From NCBI RefSeq assembly GCF_006494815.1, contig NZ_CP041091.1, positions 2,184,501-2,248,500 on the forward strand: a DNA stretch of 64,000 bases. The letters are read 5' to 3'. Source of the DNA: Nocardioides sambongensis (GTDB lineage Bacteria > Actinomycetota > Actinomycetes > Propionibacteriales > Nocardioidaceae). Positions 1-8,103 of this stretch are shown one piece after another; the stretch's first letter is position 1, and the number at the start of each line of letters is the position of its first letter. The translations under genes were made by a program, and so were the position numbers. Under the pieces are notes generated by a model. That model was not told where the DNA came from and did no database searches. It worked only from the letters and a program-made list of their open reading frames with translations.

Positions 1-1025
1 CCGGAGACCGCGTTCTCGGCGGCGGGCACGAGGCCGATGACGCGCACCGGGCAGTCGACGTCGGCCAGCGCCGCCATCGTCGCCAGCACCACAGCGCCCC
101 CGGTCATGTCCCGCTTCATGGAGGTCATGCTCTGGGCGGGCTTGAGGCTCAGCCCGCCGGAGTCGAAGGTGATGCCCTTGCCGACCAGGACGACGGTCGG
201 GAGCTTCTTGGCGGCTCGCGCCGAGACCCCCGCCGGGGTGTAGTCGAGCCGGATCAGCCGCGGCGGGGTCGCCGACGCCTGACCGACACCGAGGATGCCG
301 CCGAAGCCGTCGCGGGCCAGGTCGGTCTCGTCCCAGATCCGGCAGTCCAGACCCGCGGCGGTCGCGATCTCCTCGGCCTGGTCGGCCAGCCACGCGGGGT
401 TCTTCAGGTTCGACGGCACGGTGGCCAGCATCCGCGAGCGCCAACCCGCCCCGCCCAGGGCGACCGACCGCGCGAGGGTGCCGGCGTCCTCGGGCACGTC
501 CGCGCCGAGGGCCAGGACCACCTTGCCCACGGGCAGCTCGGCCGGCCCGGTCGAGCGCCAGTGGAAGCCGAACGAGCCGAGGGTCATGCCGACCACGAAC
601 GCCTCGATCGCGTGCGCCGGGTCGTCGGCCACCGCAGGCACCGACGTGGCCACGGCGGCGCGGCCCTTGACGGCCTTCGCCAACGCGGCTCCGGCCCGTC
701 GTACGTCGACGGGTCGGCCCTCGCCGACCCCGACCAGCAGCACCAGACGCAGGTCCGGGTTGTCGGCCGTGCCCTCGGGCGTGACGACCGGCGAGGTCTC
801 CCCGACCGCACCCGTCATCCGGTGCGTCTCGGCCACGGCGAGCAGGTCCAGGCCGGCCTGCTCCTCCAGCTCGACGGCGCCCGGACCCAGCACCAGGTCA
901 CCGGTGTCCGCTCCCGGCTGCACCGGGAGCGCGATCACCTCGACTCCGACGATCGCCCCCGGGACGAGCGCACTGAGTGCGAACTCCGGCGGGGCGACCT
1001 GGGCCGGGAGAACGGCTCGCGTCAC
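1..1025 (-). CDS. pepA: Leucyl aminopeptidase (M17), 3' end outside window
   Basis: Two-metal cytosolic exopeptidase that removes N-terminal residues from peptides. I translated the minus strand from a GTG at 1025: 341 codons are present without a stop and the C-terminal part, including the NTDAEGR signature, lies beyond position 1. The N-terminal macro-like domain fills about residues 1-170. The catalytic domain is recognised by PSNLKNP and the metal-binding block VGKGITFDSGGLSLKP followed by MKRDMTGGA. The start GTG shares bases with the stop of DUF3117 (GTGA), so the two genes are translationally coupled. Family assignment is secure; only completeness is unknown. Confidence 0.93.
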   Translation of the reverse strand, partial: MTRAVLPAQVAPPEFALSALVPGAIVGVEVIALPVQPGADTGDLVLGPGAVELEEQAGLDLLAVAETHRMTGAVGETSPVVTPEGTADNPDLRLVLLVGVGEGRPVDVRRAGAALAKAVKGRAAVATSVPAVADDPAHAIEAFVVGMTLGSFGFHWRSTGPAELPVGKVVLALGADVPEDAGTLARSVALGGAGWRSRMLATVPSNLKNPAWLADQAEEIATAAGLDCRIWDETDLARDGFGGILGVGQASATPPRLIRLDYTPAGVSARAAKKLPTVVLVGKGITFDSGGLSLKPAQSMTSMKRDMTGGAVVLATMAALADVDCPVRVIGLVPAAENAVS

Positions 1026-1189
1026 CCGAGCACGTTCTGGAGGGCGTCGCCGAGGGCTCCGGCCTCCTCGGCGTTGAGCTCGACCACCAAGCGGCCGCCG
1101 CCTTCGAGCGGAACCCGCATCACGATCCCCCGGCCTTCCTTGGTGACCTCGAGCGGACCGTCACCGGTCCGCGGCTTCATCGCCGCCAT
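1022..1189 (-). CDS. DUF3117 small conserved protein
   Basis: A 55-residue protein beginning MAAMKPRTGDGPLEV, the invariant start of the actinobacterial DUF3117 family, and containing MRVPLEGGGRLVVEL. The function is unknown; the family is nearly universal in actinobacteria. An ATG ten codons upstream is in frame, but the family start and the AAGGGG ribosome site about 8 nt ahead favour 1189. The stop overlaps the pepA start, so expression of the two genes is probably coupled. Confidence 0.9.
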   Translation of the reverse strand: MAAMKPRTGDGPLEVTKEGRGIVMRVPLEGGGRLVVELNAEEAGALGDALQNVLG

Positions 1190-1246
1190 GCGGCACCCCT
1201 TTTCGATCAGAACTGGCACTCATGCTGCAGAAGGTCAGCGACGACC

Positions 1247-1252
1247 ATTATC
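1247..1252 (-). promoter_or_regulatory. Candidate -10 box for DUF3117-pepA
   Basis: On the minus strand GATAAT lies about 58 nt before the DUF3117 start, in the gap after the DivIVA-domain gene. A leader of roughly 50 nt with an AAGGGG ribosome site would follow. I see no clear -35 element. Confidence 0.4.
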
Positions 1253-1270
1253 CCCTACCGACCCGAGGCC

Positions 1271-1306
1271 GCGCAGCCACCCATGGGTCTCAGGTGTGGG
1301 CTGCGC
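1271..1306 (-). terminator. Possible terminator hairpin at the end of the DivIVA-domain gene
   Basis: GCGCAGCC (1271-1278) and GGCTGCGC (1299-1306) form an 8-bp inverted repeat around the stop codon of the DivIVA-domain gene, with a 20-nt loop that itself contains ACCCATGGGT. There is no U tract, as is usual in high-GC actinobacteria. The call rests on location and symmetry only. Confidence 0.35.
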
Positions 1307-1667
1307 CACCGACGTCGCCCTCCGCGGCCGCATCCGGAGCGCCGGCGACCGGCTCCCGGGCGTCCCTTCCCGGCTCTGCTCCCGGCTCGGCACGACCCTC
1401 CGCCGACGACCGATCCGGGGCAGCCGCCTCCATCTCCGCGGTCAGCCGGGCGAGCAGCGCGTCCACCTCCGCCATCCGGTAGCCCCGGAACGCCAGCGGG
1501 AAGCGGACCGCGTGCAGGTCGGCGGCGGCCAGCGGCCGGTCGGCGGGCACCAGGGTGTCCGGGCGGTCGTCGTACGTCGGGCGCATCGGCTCGCCGTGAC
1601 CGGCGGCCAACATGGCGATCCCGCCCATCGCGAGCACGATCAGGACCGCGAAGACCCACATCATCAT
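1290..1667 (-). CDS. Short DivIVA-domain membrane protein
   Basis: A 125-residue protein with one N-terminal membrane segment (about residues 2-20) followed by a single DivIVA-like motif, VRFPLAFRGYRMAEVDALL (about residues 54-72), and an acidic, Ala/Gly/Pro-rich tail. DivIVA motifs bind curved membrane at poles and septa. This protein is much shorter than true DivIVA/Wag31 and lacks the long coiled coil, so it is a DivIVA-domain protein of unknown role. It starts at ATG-ATG-ATG, so the exact start may be 1667, 1664 or 1661. It lies 9 nt after the LOG gene and is probably co-transcribed with it and dapE. Confidence 0.82.
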   Translation of the reverse strand: MMMWVFAVLIVLAMGGIAMLAAGHGEPMRPTYDDRPDTLVPADRPLAAADLHAVRFPLAFRGYRMAEVDALLARLTAEMEAAAPDRSSAEGRAEPGAEPGRDAREPVAGAPDAAAEGDVGGAAHT

Positions 1668-1676
1668 GGCGTTGCC

Positions 1677-2404
1677 TCAGCCGTGCCGCTCGCGTGCCTC
1701 GACCATCAACGCGACCGCTTCGTCGACGTCGTCGGTGAGGGTGAGCATGTCGAGGTCGGTCTGCTTGATGCGCCCGTCGCCGAGCATCGAACCCTGCATC
1801 CAGTCCAGCAGTCCCTGCCAGTGCTCGACCCCCATCAGCACGATCGGGAACTGGGTGATCTTGAGGGTCTGGGCCAGGGTCATCGCCTCGAAGAGCTCGT
1901 CCAGGGTGCCGAGCCCGCCCGGCAGCACGACGTAGCCGCGGGAGTACTTGACGAACATCATCTTGCGGACGAAGAAGTAGCGGAAGTTCATGCCGAAGGT
2001 GACGTACTCGTTGAGCCGGGCCTCCCAGGGCAGCTCGATGCCGAGCCCGATGCTCTCCCCGCCCGCCTCGGCGGCGCCCTTGTTCGCGGCCTCCATCGCT
2101 CCCGGGCCGCCGCCGGTGATCACGGTGAAGCCGGCCTCGACCAGGGCTGCGCCCACCTTGACGCCGATCTGGTAGCCGGCGTGCTCCGGGGGATCCGGGC
2201 GGAGCCGAAGACCGAGATCGCCGGCCCGAGCTCGGCGAGGTCGTTGAACCCCTCGACGAACTCGGCCTGCATCTTCAGCACCCGCCACGGGTCGGTGTGC
2301 ACCCAGTCGCTGTCGCCGCGGGAGTCCAGCAGCCGCTGGTCGGTGGTCGACCCCTCGGGCCGCCCCTTGCTCGGCCGCGGTCCTGGTCCGGTACGTCGGG
2401 TCAT
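1677..2404 (-). CDS. LOG family protein (TIGR00730), frameshifted
   Basis: Rossmann-fold protein of the lysine decarboxylase-like/LOG family. Some members are cytokinin riboside 5'-monophosphate phosphoribohydrolases; the cellular role in actinobacteria is unsettled. The family signature is complete: ISVFGSAR in the N-terminal part, then TGGGPGAMEAANKGA and LPGGLGTLDELFE. The reading frame changes at the G5 run 2188-2192: adding one base turns two fragments into one 242-residue protein. This looks like a lost base in a homopolymer. The ATG at 2404 overlaps the dapE stop (ATGA) and follows AGGAGGAG, which fixes the start; the gene context with dapE is common in actinobacteria. Confidence 0.86.
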
Positions 2405-3534
2405 CGGGTCTCCTCCTCATCGGCGCCGGGCTGACCGGAGCCGTCGGTGAGCCAGGCCCGCAGTGCCTGCTCGCAGGCGACGATGCGGGACTTGAGCACC
2501 TTCTCGTCCTTCTTGTGGGCGTATTCGGCGTCCCCGGGCCCGTAGTTGACCGCCGGGACCCCCAGGGCGGAGAACCGGGCCACGTCGGTCCAGCCGAACT
2601 TCGGGCTGACCGGCATCCCGACCGCGGCGATGAACTCCTTGGCGGCGGGACGGTCCAGCCCGGGCAGCGCGCCGGGCGAGGAGTCGGTCACCGTGAGCTC
2701 GTGACCGGTGAACACCTCGCGCAGGTGCTCCAGCGCCTGCTCCTCGCTGCGATCCGGGGCGAACCGGTAGTTCACGGTCACCACGCAGGCGTCGGGCAGC
2801 ACGTTGCCGGCCACCCCGCCGGAGATCGCGACCGCGTTCAGGCCCTCGCGGTACTCCAGCCCGTCGATGACCGGCCGGCGCGGTCGGTAGGCCTCCAGCG
2901 TCGCCAGGATCGGGGCGGCCGCGTGGATCGCGTTGCTGCCGGTCCATGCCCGCGCGGTGTGCGCACGCTCGCCGGCGGTGCGGATCTCGACGCGGATCGT
3001 ACCCTGGCAACCGGCCTCGATCTCCGCCCGCGAGGACTCCATCAGGATCGCGAAGTCGGCGGTCAGCAGGTCGGGGCGCGCGGCGGCCAGCTTGCCGAGC
3101 CCGTTGTGCACCGCGGCCACCTCCTCGGCGTCGTAGAGGACGTAGGTGAGGTCGCGGTTCGGCCGGGTCAGCTCGGTGGCCAGCTTGATGATGACCGCGT
3201 CACCGCCCTTCATGTCGCTGGTGCCGAGGCCGTGCAGGTACTCCCCGTCGTCGCGGGAGGGAAGGTTGTCGTTGACCGGGACCGTGTCCAGGTGCCCGGC
3301 CAGGATCACCCGCTCCGGGTGGCCCAGCTCGGTGCGCGCCACGATGGTGTTGCCGTGGCGCTCCAGCCGCAGGTGGTCGCACCCGGCCAGCGCCGCCTCG
3401 ACGGCGTCCGCGATCGGCTTCTCGTCGAAGCTCACGGACTCGATGTCCACGAGCTGCCGGGTCAGGGTCACCACGTCGGCGGCGGGGTCGATCACGGTCG
3501 GTGCGGAAACGTCGGAGGGCACGGCACCAGTCAA
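2401..3534 (-). CDS. dapE: Succinyl-diaminopimelate desuccinylase
   Basis: M20-family amidohydrolase of 377 residues that removes succinate from N-succinyl-LL-DAP in the DAP/lysine pathway. Dimetal motifs are visible: AGHLDTVP (about residue 80), GTSDMKGG (about 106), DAEEVA (about 136) and an ExxxGCQGT segment near 173; MESS and GWTDVARF are also family-like. The longest frame starts at TTG 3534; GTG 3522 is an alternative. The start region lies inside a perfect 16-bp inverted repeat (3513-3553), which may affect initiation or terminate ileS transcripts. The stop overlaps the LOG start. DapD and DapC of the same pathway are encoded at 10.4 and 12.7 kb. Confidence 0.92.
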   Translation of the reverse strand: MTGAVPSDVSAPTVIDPAADVVTLTRQLVDIESVSFDEKPIADAVEAALAGCDHLRLERHGNTIVARTELGHPERVILAGHLDTVPVNDNLPSRDDGEYLHGLGTSDMKGGDAVIIKLATELTRPNRDLTYVLYDAEEVAAVHNGLGKLAAARPDLLTADFAILMESSRAEIEAGCQGTIRVEIRTAGERAHTARAWTGSNAIHAAAPILATLEAYRPRRPVIDGLEYREGLNAVAISGGVAGNVLPDACVVTVNYRFAPDRSEEQALEHLREVFTGHELTVTDSSPGALPGLDRPAAKEFIAAVGMPVSPKFGWTDVARFSALGVPAVNYGPGDAEYAHKKDEKVLKSRIVACEQALRAWLTDGSGQPGADEEETR

Positions 3535-3553
3535 TCAGGTGCCGTGCCCTCCG
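3513..3553 (-). terminator. 16-bp perfect hairpin between ileS and dapE, covering the dapE start
   Basis: CGGAGGGCACGGCACC (3513-3528) and its exact complement (3538-3553) are separated by a 9-nt loop. On the minus strand the hairpin begins about 34 nt after the ileS stop. The loop and right arm hold the first possible dapE start (TTG 3534). It could terminate ileS transcripts or shield the dapE start in read-through mRNA. No U tract follows. Confidence 0.5.
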
Positions 3554-3586
3554 CGATCCGCCCGGCCCGAGCCGGTGACTCCCGGC

Positions 3587-6500
3587 TCAGACGCGACGGA
3601 TCGCGATCCGCGCCTTCTCGTCGTCGCCGACCGTCACCTCGGTGGCCGTCCCGGACGCCGCGCCGCCGACGTCGTACGACGTCGCGAGGGTCTCCCCCGC
3701 GATCAGCGACTCGTGCGTGGTCGCCGCCGCGAGCACCGCGTCCGGCCCGGTGACGCTCAGGGCGATCCGGTCGGTGACCTCCAGCCCGCTGTCACGGCGC
3801 AGCTGCTGCACCGCCCGGACCAGGTCGCGGGCCAGACCCTCCGCGGCGAGCTCGGCGGTCACCACGGTGTCGAGCACGACGAAGCCGCCGTCGGGGAGCA
3901 TGCCGGTCGCCGCCCCCTCGGCCGCGGAGCCGACCACCGTCTCCAGGGTGTACTCACCCTCCTGCAGGGCCAGCCCACCCGCGGTCACCGCGCCGTCGGC
4001 ACCGACCGACCAGTCACCGGACTTGGAGCCCTTGATGGCCGTCTGCACGTCCTTGCCCAGGCGCGGTCCGGCGGCCCGGGCGTTGACGCTGAGCTTCTGC
4101 TCCACGCCGTAGCCGGCGGCCTCGTCGGAGTCGGCGGCGACCAGGCGCACGGACTTCACGTTCAGCTCGTCGGCGATGATCGCGGTGAACGGCTGCAGCG
4201 CGGCAGGGTCATCGACCACCACGGTCAGCGTGGCCAGCGGGAGCCGGTTGCGCAGCCGGGCCGCCTTGCGCAGCGCCGAGGTCGAGGAGCAGATCGCCCG
4301 CACCTCGTCCATCGCCGTCACCAGTGCGTCGTCGGCCGGCAGCGCCTCGACCCGCGGCCAGTCGGCGAGGTGGACCGAACGCTCGCCGGTCAGGCCACGC
4401 CAGATCTCCTCGGTGGTCAGCGGAAGCAGCGGCGCGACCGCGCGGCACACCACGTCGAGCACCGCGGCGAGCGTCTCGAACGCCTCGACCCCGCCCTCCC
4501 AGAACCGCTCCCGGGAGCGGCGCACGTACCAGTTGGTCAGCACGTCGAGGAAGGCCCGCGTGGTCTCGCACGCGTCCGCGATCGCGTAGGCGTCGAGCTG
4601 CTCGGTCAGCTCCTCGACGAACTGCCGGGTCTTGGCGAGCAGGTAGCGGTCCAACGGGTCGGTGGAGTCGGTGCGGCCCGCGGCGTCGTAGGACTCCGCG
4701 TTGGCGTAGAGGGCGAAGAAGTACCACGTGTTCCAGAGCGGGATCATCACCTGGCGCACCGCGTCCCGGATGCCCTGTTCGGTGACCACCAGATTGCCGC
4801 CGCGCAGGATCGGCGAGGCCATCAGGAACCAGCGCATCGCGTCGGCACCGTCGCGGTCGAAGACCTCGGAGACGTCCGGGTAGTTGCGCAGCGACTTCGA
4901 CATCTTGTTGCCGTCCGAGCCGAGCACGATGCCGTGGCTGATGCACGAGGAGAAGGCGGGCTTGTCGAAGAGCGCGCTGGCCAGGATGTGCAGCGTGTAG
5001 AACCAGCCACGGGTCTGGCCGATGTACTCGACGATGAAGTCGGCCGGGAAGTGGCCGACCGCCGAGCCGTCGTCGGTCCCGGCGAACCAGTCCTTGTTCT
5101 CGAACGGGTAGTGGACCTGCGCGAAGCTCATCGAGCCGGAGTCGAACCAGACGTCGAGGACGTCGGCCACCCGGCGCATCGTCGACCTGCCGGTCGGGTC
5201 GTCCGGGTTGGGGCGGGTCAGGTCGTCGACCCAGGGCCGGTGCAGGTCCGGCTCGCCGGCGGCGTTGCGGGGCAGCCGGCCGAAGTCGCGCTCGATCTCC
5301 TCGAAGGAGCCGTAGACGTCGATGCGCGGGTAGGCCGGGTCGTCGGACTTCCAGACCGGCACGGGCGAGCCCCAGAACCGGTTCCGGGTGATCGACCAGT
5401 CGCGGGCACCGGCGAGCCACTTGCCGAACTGCCCGTCCTTGATGTGCTCGGGCACCCAGCGGATCTGCTGGTTGAGCTCCCCCATCCGGTCCTTGAACGC
5501 GGTGACCTCGACGAACCAGGAGCTGACGCCCTTGTAGATCAGCGGCTCGCGGCAGCGCCAGCAGTGCGGGTAGGAGTGGTCGTAGGTCTCCCGGCGCAGC
5601 AGCACCGTGCCCGCGGTGACCGACCCGGCCGCCTCCCCGCGGGTCGCCGCCTTGAGGTGGTCGATGATCTGCAGGTTCGCGTCGAAGACCAGCATCCCGG
5701 CGTACTCGGCGACGGGCTCGGTGAACCGGCCGTCCTTGCCGACCGGCATCACCGGCGCGATGCCCTCGCGGTCGGTGACCTCCTTGTCGACCTCGCCGAA
5801 GGCGCCCGCACTGTGCACCAGGCCGGTTCCGTCCGTGGTGGTGACGGCCTCGTCGGCGGCGACCACGCGGAACGCGTTCTCGTGGTCGGCGTAGTAGGAG
5901 AACGGCGGCGTGTAGCGACGGCCGACCAGGTCCGCCCCGCGGTAGCGGCCGAGCACCTCGGGGTCCTCGCCGAGCTCGCGGACGTAGGCGCCCAGCCGGG
6001 CCTCGGCCAGCAGGTAGCGCGCGGTCCCGTCGGTGCCGGGCACGCCGGCCTCGACGACGACGTAGTCGATGTCGGAGCCGACCATCACCGCGAGGTTGGA
6101 GGGCAGCGTCCACGGGGTGGTGGTCCAGACCAGCACGTGCGCGCCGTCGAGGACCGGGTCGGCGCCGGTCCCGGCCAGCGTGAAGCCGACGGTCACCGCC
6201 GGGTCCTGGCGCATCTGGTAGACGTCGTCGTCCATCCGCAGCTCGTGGTTGGACAGCGGGGTCTCGTCGTTCCAGCAGTACGGCAGGACGCGGAAGCCCT
6301 CGTAGATCAGCCCCTTGTCGAAGAGACTCTTGAACGCCCAGATCACCGACTCCATGAACTCCGGGTTCATGGTCCGGTAGTCGTTGTCGAAGTCCACCCA
6401 TCGGGCCTGGCGGGTGACGTAGTCGCGCCACTCGCCGGTGTACTTGAGCACCGAGGCGCGGCAGGCGTCGTTGAACTTGTCGATGCCCATCTCGACGATC

Positions 6501-6880
6501 TCGTCAGTGGTCTTGATGCCGGCCAGCCGCATCGCCTCGAGCTCTGCGGGCAGGCCGTGGGTGTCCCACCCGAAGCGCCGCTCGACCCGCTTGCCGCGCA
6601 TCGTCTGGTAGCGCGGGACGATGTCCTTGACGTAGCCGGTGAGCAGGTGGCCGTAGTGGGGCAGGCCGTTGGCGAAGGGCGGACCGTCGTAGAAGACGAA
6701 CTCGTTCTCGCCCCGCTCACCCGGCTCGCGCTGCTCGACCGACGCCCGGAAGGTGTCGTCCTCGGCCCAGTAGGCCAGCACCCGCTCCTCGATCTCGGGG
6801 AACCTCGGGGAGGAAGGGACGGAGCCGTGACCGGGGGTCGGTCCGGCGGAGGGATCGGTGGTGACCTTCGGATAGGTCAT
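3587..6880 (-). CDS. ileS: Isoleucyl-tRNA synthetase
   Basis: Class I aminoacyl-tRNA synthetase of 1097 residues, the usual size for the long actinobacterial/eukaryote-like IleRS, charging tRNA-Ile. The HIGH-type motif appears as [11 protein letters not shown], the KMSKS loop as [11 protein letters not shown], and the editing (CP1) domain lies between them with [11 protein letters not shown]. The C-terminal anticodon-binding domain contains [12 protein letters not shown]. Upstream in-frame codons exist, but ATG 6880 (MTYPKV) follows an AGGAG ribosome site at 6891-6895 and sits just after the T-box leader. Expression should therefore respond to uncharged tRNA-Ile. Confidence 0.97.
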   Translation of the reverse strand: MTYPKVTTDPSAGPTPGHGSVPSSPRFPEIEERVLAYWAEDDTFRASVEQREPGERGENEFVFYDGPPFANGLPHYGHLLTGYVKDIVPRYQTMRGKRVERRFGWDTHGLPAELEAMRLAGIKTTDEIVEMGIDKFNDACRASVLKYTGEWRDYVTRQARWVDFDNDYRTMNPEFMESVIWAFKSLFDKGLIYEGFRVLPYCWNDETPLSNHELRMDDDVYQMRQDPAVTVGFTLAGTGADPVLDGAHVLVWTTTPWTLPSNLAVMVGSDIDYVVVEAGVPGTDGTARYLLAEARLGAYVRELGEDPEVLGRYRGADLVGRRYTPPFSYYADHENAFRVVAADEAVTTTDGTGLVHSAGAFGEVDKEVTDREGIAPVMPVGKDGRFTEPVAEYAGMLVFDANLQIIDHLKAATRGEAAGSVTAGTVLLRRETYDHSYPHCWRCREPLIYKGVSSWFVEVTAFKDRMGELNQQIRWVPEHIKDGQFGKWLAGARDWSITRNRFWGSPVPVWKSDDPAYPRIDVYGSFEEIERDFGRLPRNAAGEPDLHRPWVDDLTRPNPDDPTGRSTMRRVADVLDVWFDSGSMSFAQVHYPFENKDWFAGTDDGSAVGHFPADFIVEYIGQTRGWFYTLHILASALFDKPAFSSCISHGIVLGSDGNKMSKSLRNYPDVSEVFDRDGADAMRWFLMASPILRGGNLVVTEQGIRDAVRQVMIPLWNTWYFFALYANAESYDAAGRTDSTDPLDRYLLAKTRQFVEELTEQLDAYAIADACETTRAFLDVLTNWYVRRSRERFWEGGVEAFETLAAVLDVVCRAVAPLLPLTTEEIWRGLTGERSVHLADWPRVEALPADDALVTAMDEVRAICSSTSALRKAARLRNRLPLATLTVVVDDPAALQPFTAIIADELNVKSVRLVAADSDEAAGYGVEQKLSVNARAAGPRLGKDVQTAIKGSKSGDWSVGADGAVTAGGLALQEGEYTLETVVGSAAEGAATGMLPDGGFVVLDTVVTAELAAEGLARDLVRAVQQLRRDSGLEVTDRIALSVTGPDAVLAAATTHESLIAGETLATSYDVGGAASGTATEVTVGDDEKARIAIRRV

Positions 6881-7100
6881 GGCTGGCGGTCTCCTGCGGT
6901 GCGTGGCCTGCGTGGCGATGGTCGAACTCGTGCTCTCCCACGAGGACGACGTCAGCCGCGGTACCACCTCGCTTGCCGCCCGGTGCTGCGTGGACGACCG
7001 CTCGTTGCCGGCTGTGACGGGCCTACCCGCCGGGTTCTACTGGGGCCCGGTGCTGCGTGAGCCTGTTCTTCCCGGGGCTCGCCGCTGATGACGGCTCGAG
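6881..7100 (-). promoter_or_regulatory. T-box riboswitch leader of ileS
   Basis: The minus strand carries the T-box core GGTGGTACCGCGG at 6956-6968, the part that pairs with the tRNA acceptor end. Upstream, GAGCC (7097-7093) can pair with GGCTC (7063-7059) as a short stem I, and an ATC triplet at 7089-7087 inside it is a candidate isoleucine specifier. After the T-box a CTCGTG/CACGAG hairpin (6927-6944) precedes the AGGAG ribosome site (6891-6895). No transcription terminator with a U tract is visible. Actinobacterial ileS T-boxes are known to act at translation with a very short stem I, and the layout fits that class. The outer boundary is approximate. Confidence 0.85.
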
Positions 7101-7259
7101 CGCCTGTCCGTCCAGAGTACGGCGCCGCTCGCCACCCGCGCGAATCGGATTCCGGCCAGGCCGGGTTCCCCGGGGACCTGGCGGCACCCCGATCCACCCC
7201 GGCCGGCGCCGTACCGGCCCGGTTGCCACCGGGCCGGGGCGATCCGGGATCATCGAGCC

Positions 7260-8057
7260 GTGTCCTACCTCCTCGACGATGCCGTCGCGACCGAGCCGCT
7301 GGGCGACGGTGTGCACCGCGTCCAGCTCACGGCCGACTGGCACACCGCCAACGGCACCCCGAACGGCGGCTACATCCTGGCCGTCCTGCAGCACGCGGCG
7401 ATGCGTGAGGCCGCGCACCCGGACCCGCTGAGCATCGCGATCACCTACTTCCGCCCGGCCGTGGCCGGCGAGGCCGAGGTCCGGGTCCGCGAGGTGCGGG
7501 TCGGGCGACGGGTCTCGACGTACGACGCGATCCTGGTGCAGCACGACAAGGAGATCGCGCACGCCGTGCTGAGCACCCACGACTGGGACGCCACGGGCTC
7601 CATCGAGCACACCCCGCACGCGGCGCCGGAGATCCCCGGTCCGGAGGAGTGCCCGGACTCCAGTGGGCTGATCCCGCCCGGGATGATGGCGATCCTGGAC
7701 CGGTACCGCTACGCGATGCCCGAGGCGCCGGGCTGGCTGTCGGGCAACCCGTCGGGGGTGACCGAGTCACTGGCCTGGATCCGCTCCGCGGACGGCCGGC
7801 CGGTGGACGCCCTGCTCGCCGGCGCGATGGTGGACGCCTTCTGGCCGGTGACTGCTGAGATCGGGCACGTCGCCTCGGCGACGATCCAGCTCACCGTGCA
7901 CTACCGGCGTCGCGCCGAGAACACGCGGTGGGCGCTCGGCCACGTCACCAGCCGGCACGTGATCGCCGGCTACCACGACGAGGACGTCGAGCTGTGGGAC
8001 GAGCACGGCCGGCTGATCGCCCAGGGACGGCAGCTGGCGATCCTCAGCGGCGGCTGA
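7260..8057 (+). CDS. Acyl-CoA thioesterase family protein (double hotdog)
   Basis: A 265-residue protein of the TesB-like/thioesterase-superfamily type found in actinobacteria. N-terminal hotdog features include DWHTANGTPNGGYILAVLQ, with the central Gly-Gly helix region, and a second hotdog half occupies about residues 150-265 (ATIQLTVHYRR). Such proteins hydrolyse acyl-CoA thioesters; the substrate cannot be read from sequence. Start is GTG 7260; no strong ribosome site is present. It is divergent from ileS and convergent with the flavin oxidoreductase, so it is probably monocistronic. Confidence 0.8.
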   Translation: MSYLLDDAVATEPLGDGVHRVQLTADWHTANGTPNGGYILAVLQHAAMREAAHPDPLSIAITYFRPAVAGEAEVRVREVRVGRRVSTYDAILVQHDKEIAHAVLSTHDWDATGSIEHTPHAAPEIPGPEECPDSSGLIPPGMMAILDRYRYAMPEAPGWLSGNPSGVTESLAWIRSADGRPVDALLAGAMVDAFWPVTAEIGHVASATIQLTVHYRRRAENTRWALGHVTSRHVIAGYHDEDVELWDEHGRLIAQGRQLAILSGG

Positions 8058-8065
8058 GCCGGCCG

Positions 8066-8081
8066 ACCCGGTTGACCGGGT
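8066..8081. terminator. Small bidirectional hairpin between convergent genes
   Basis: ACCCGG-TTGA-CCGGGT lies in the 46-bp gap between the convergent thioesterase and oxidoreductase genes. It is symmetric and could serve both strands. There is no U tract. Confidence 0.35.
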
Positions 8082-8103
8082 TGACCCGGGCGGCGACCGC
8101 CGG

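Noticed and set aside
3146..7060. A 1304-codon open frame on the plus strand
   Set aside because: It lies opposite ileS, reads as Arg/Val/His/Gly-rich low-complexity sequence, and has no motif. Long antisense frames are usual at this GC content.
7100..7259. A further gene or RNA between the T-box and the thioesterase
   Set aside because: Only short frames without motifs or ribosome sites; it is probably promoter DNA for the two divergent genes.
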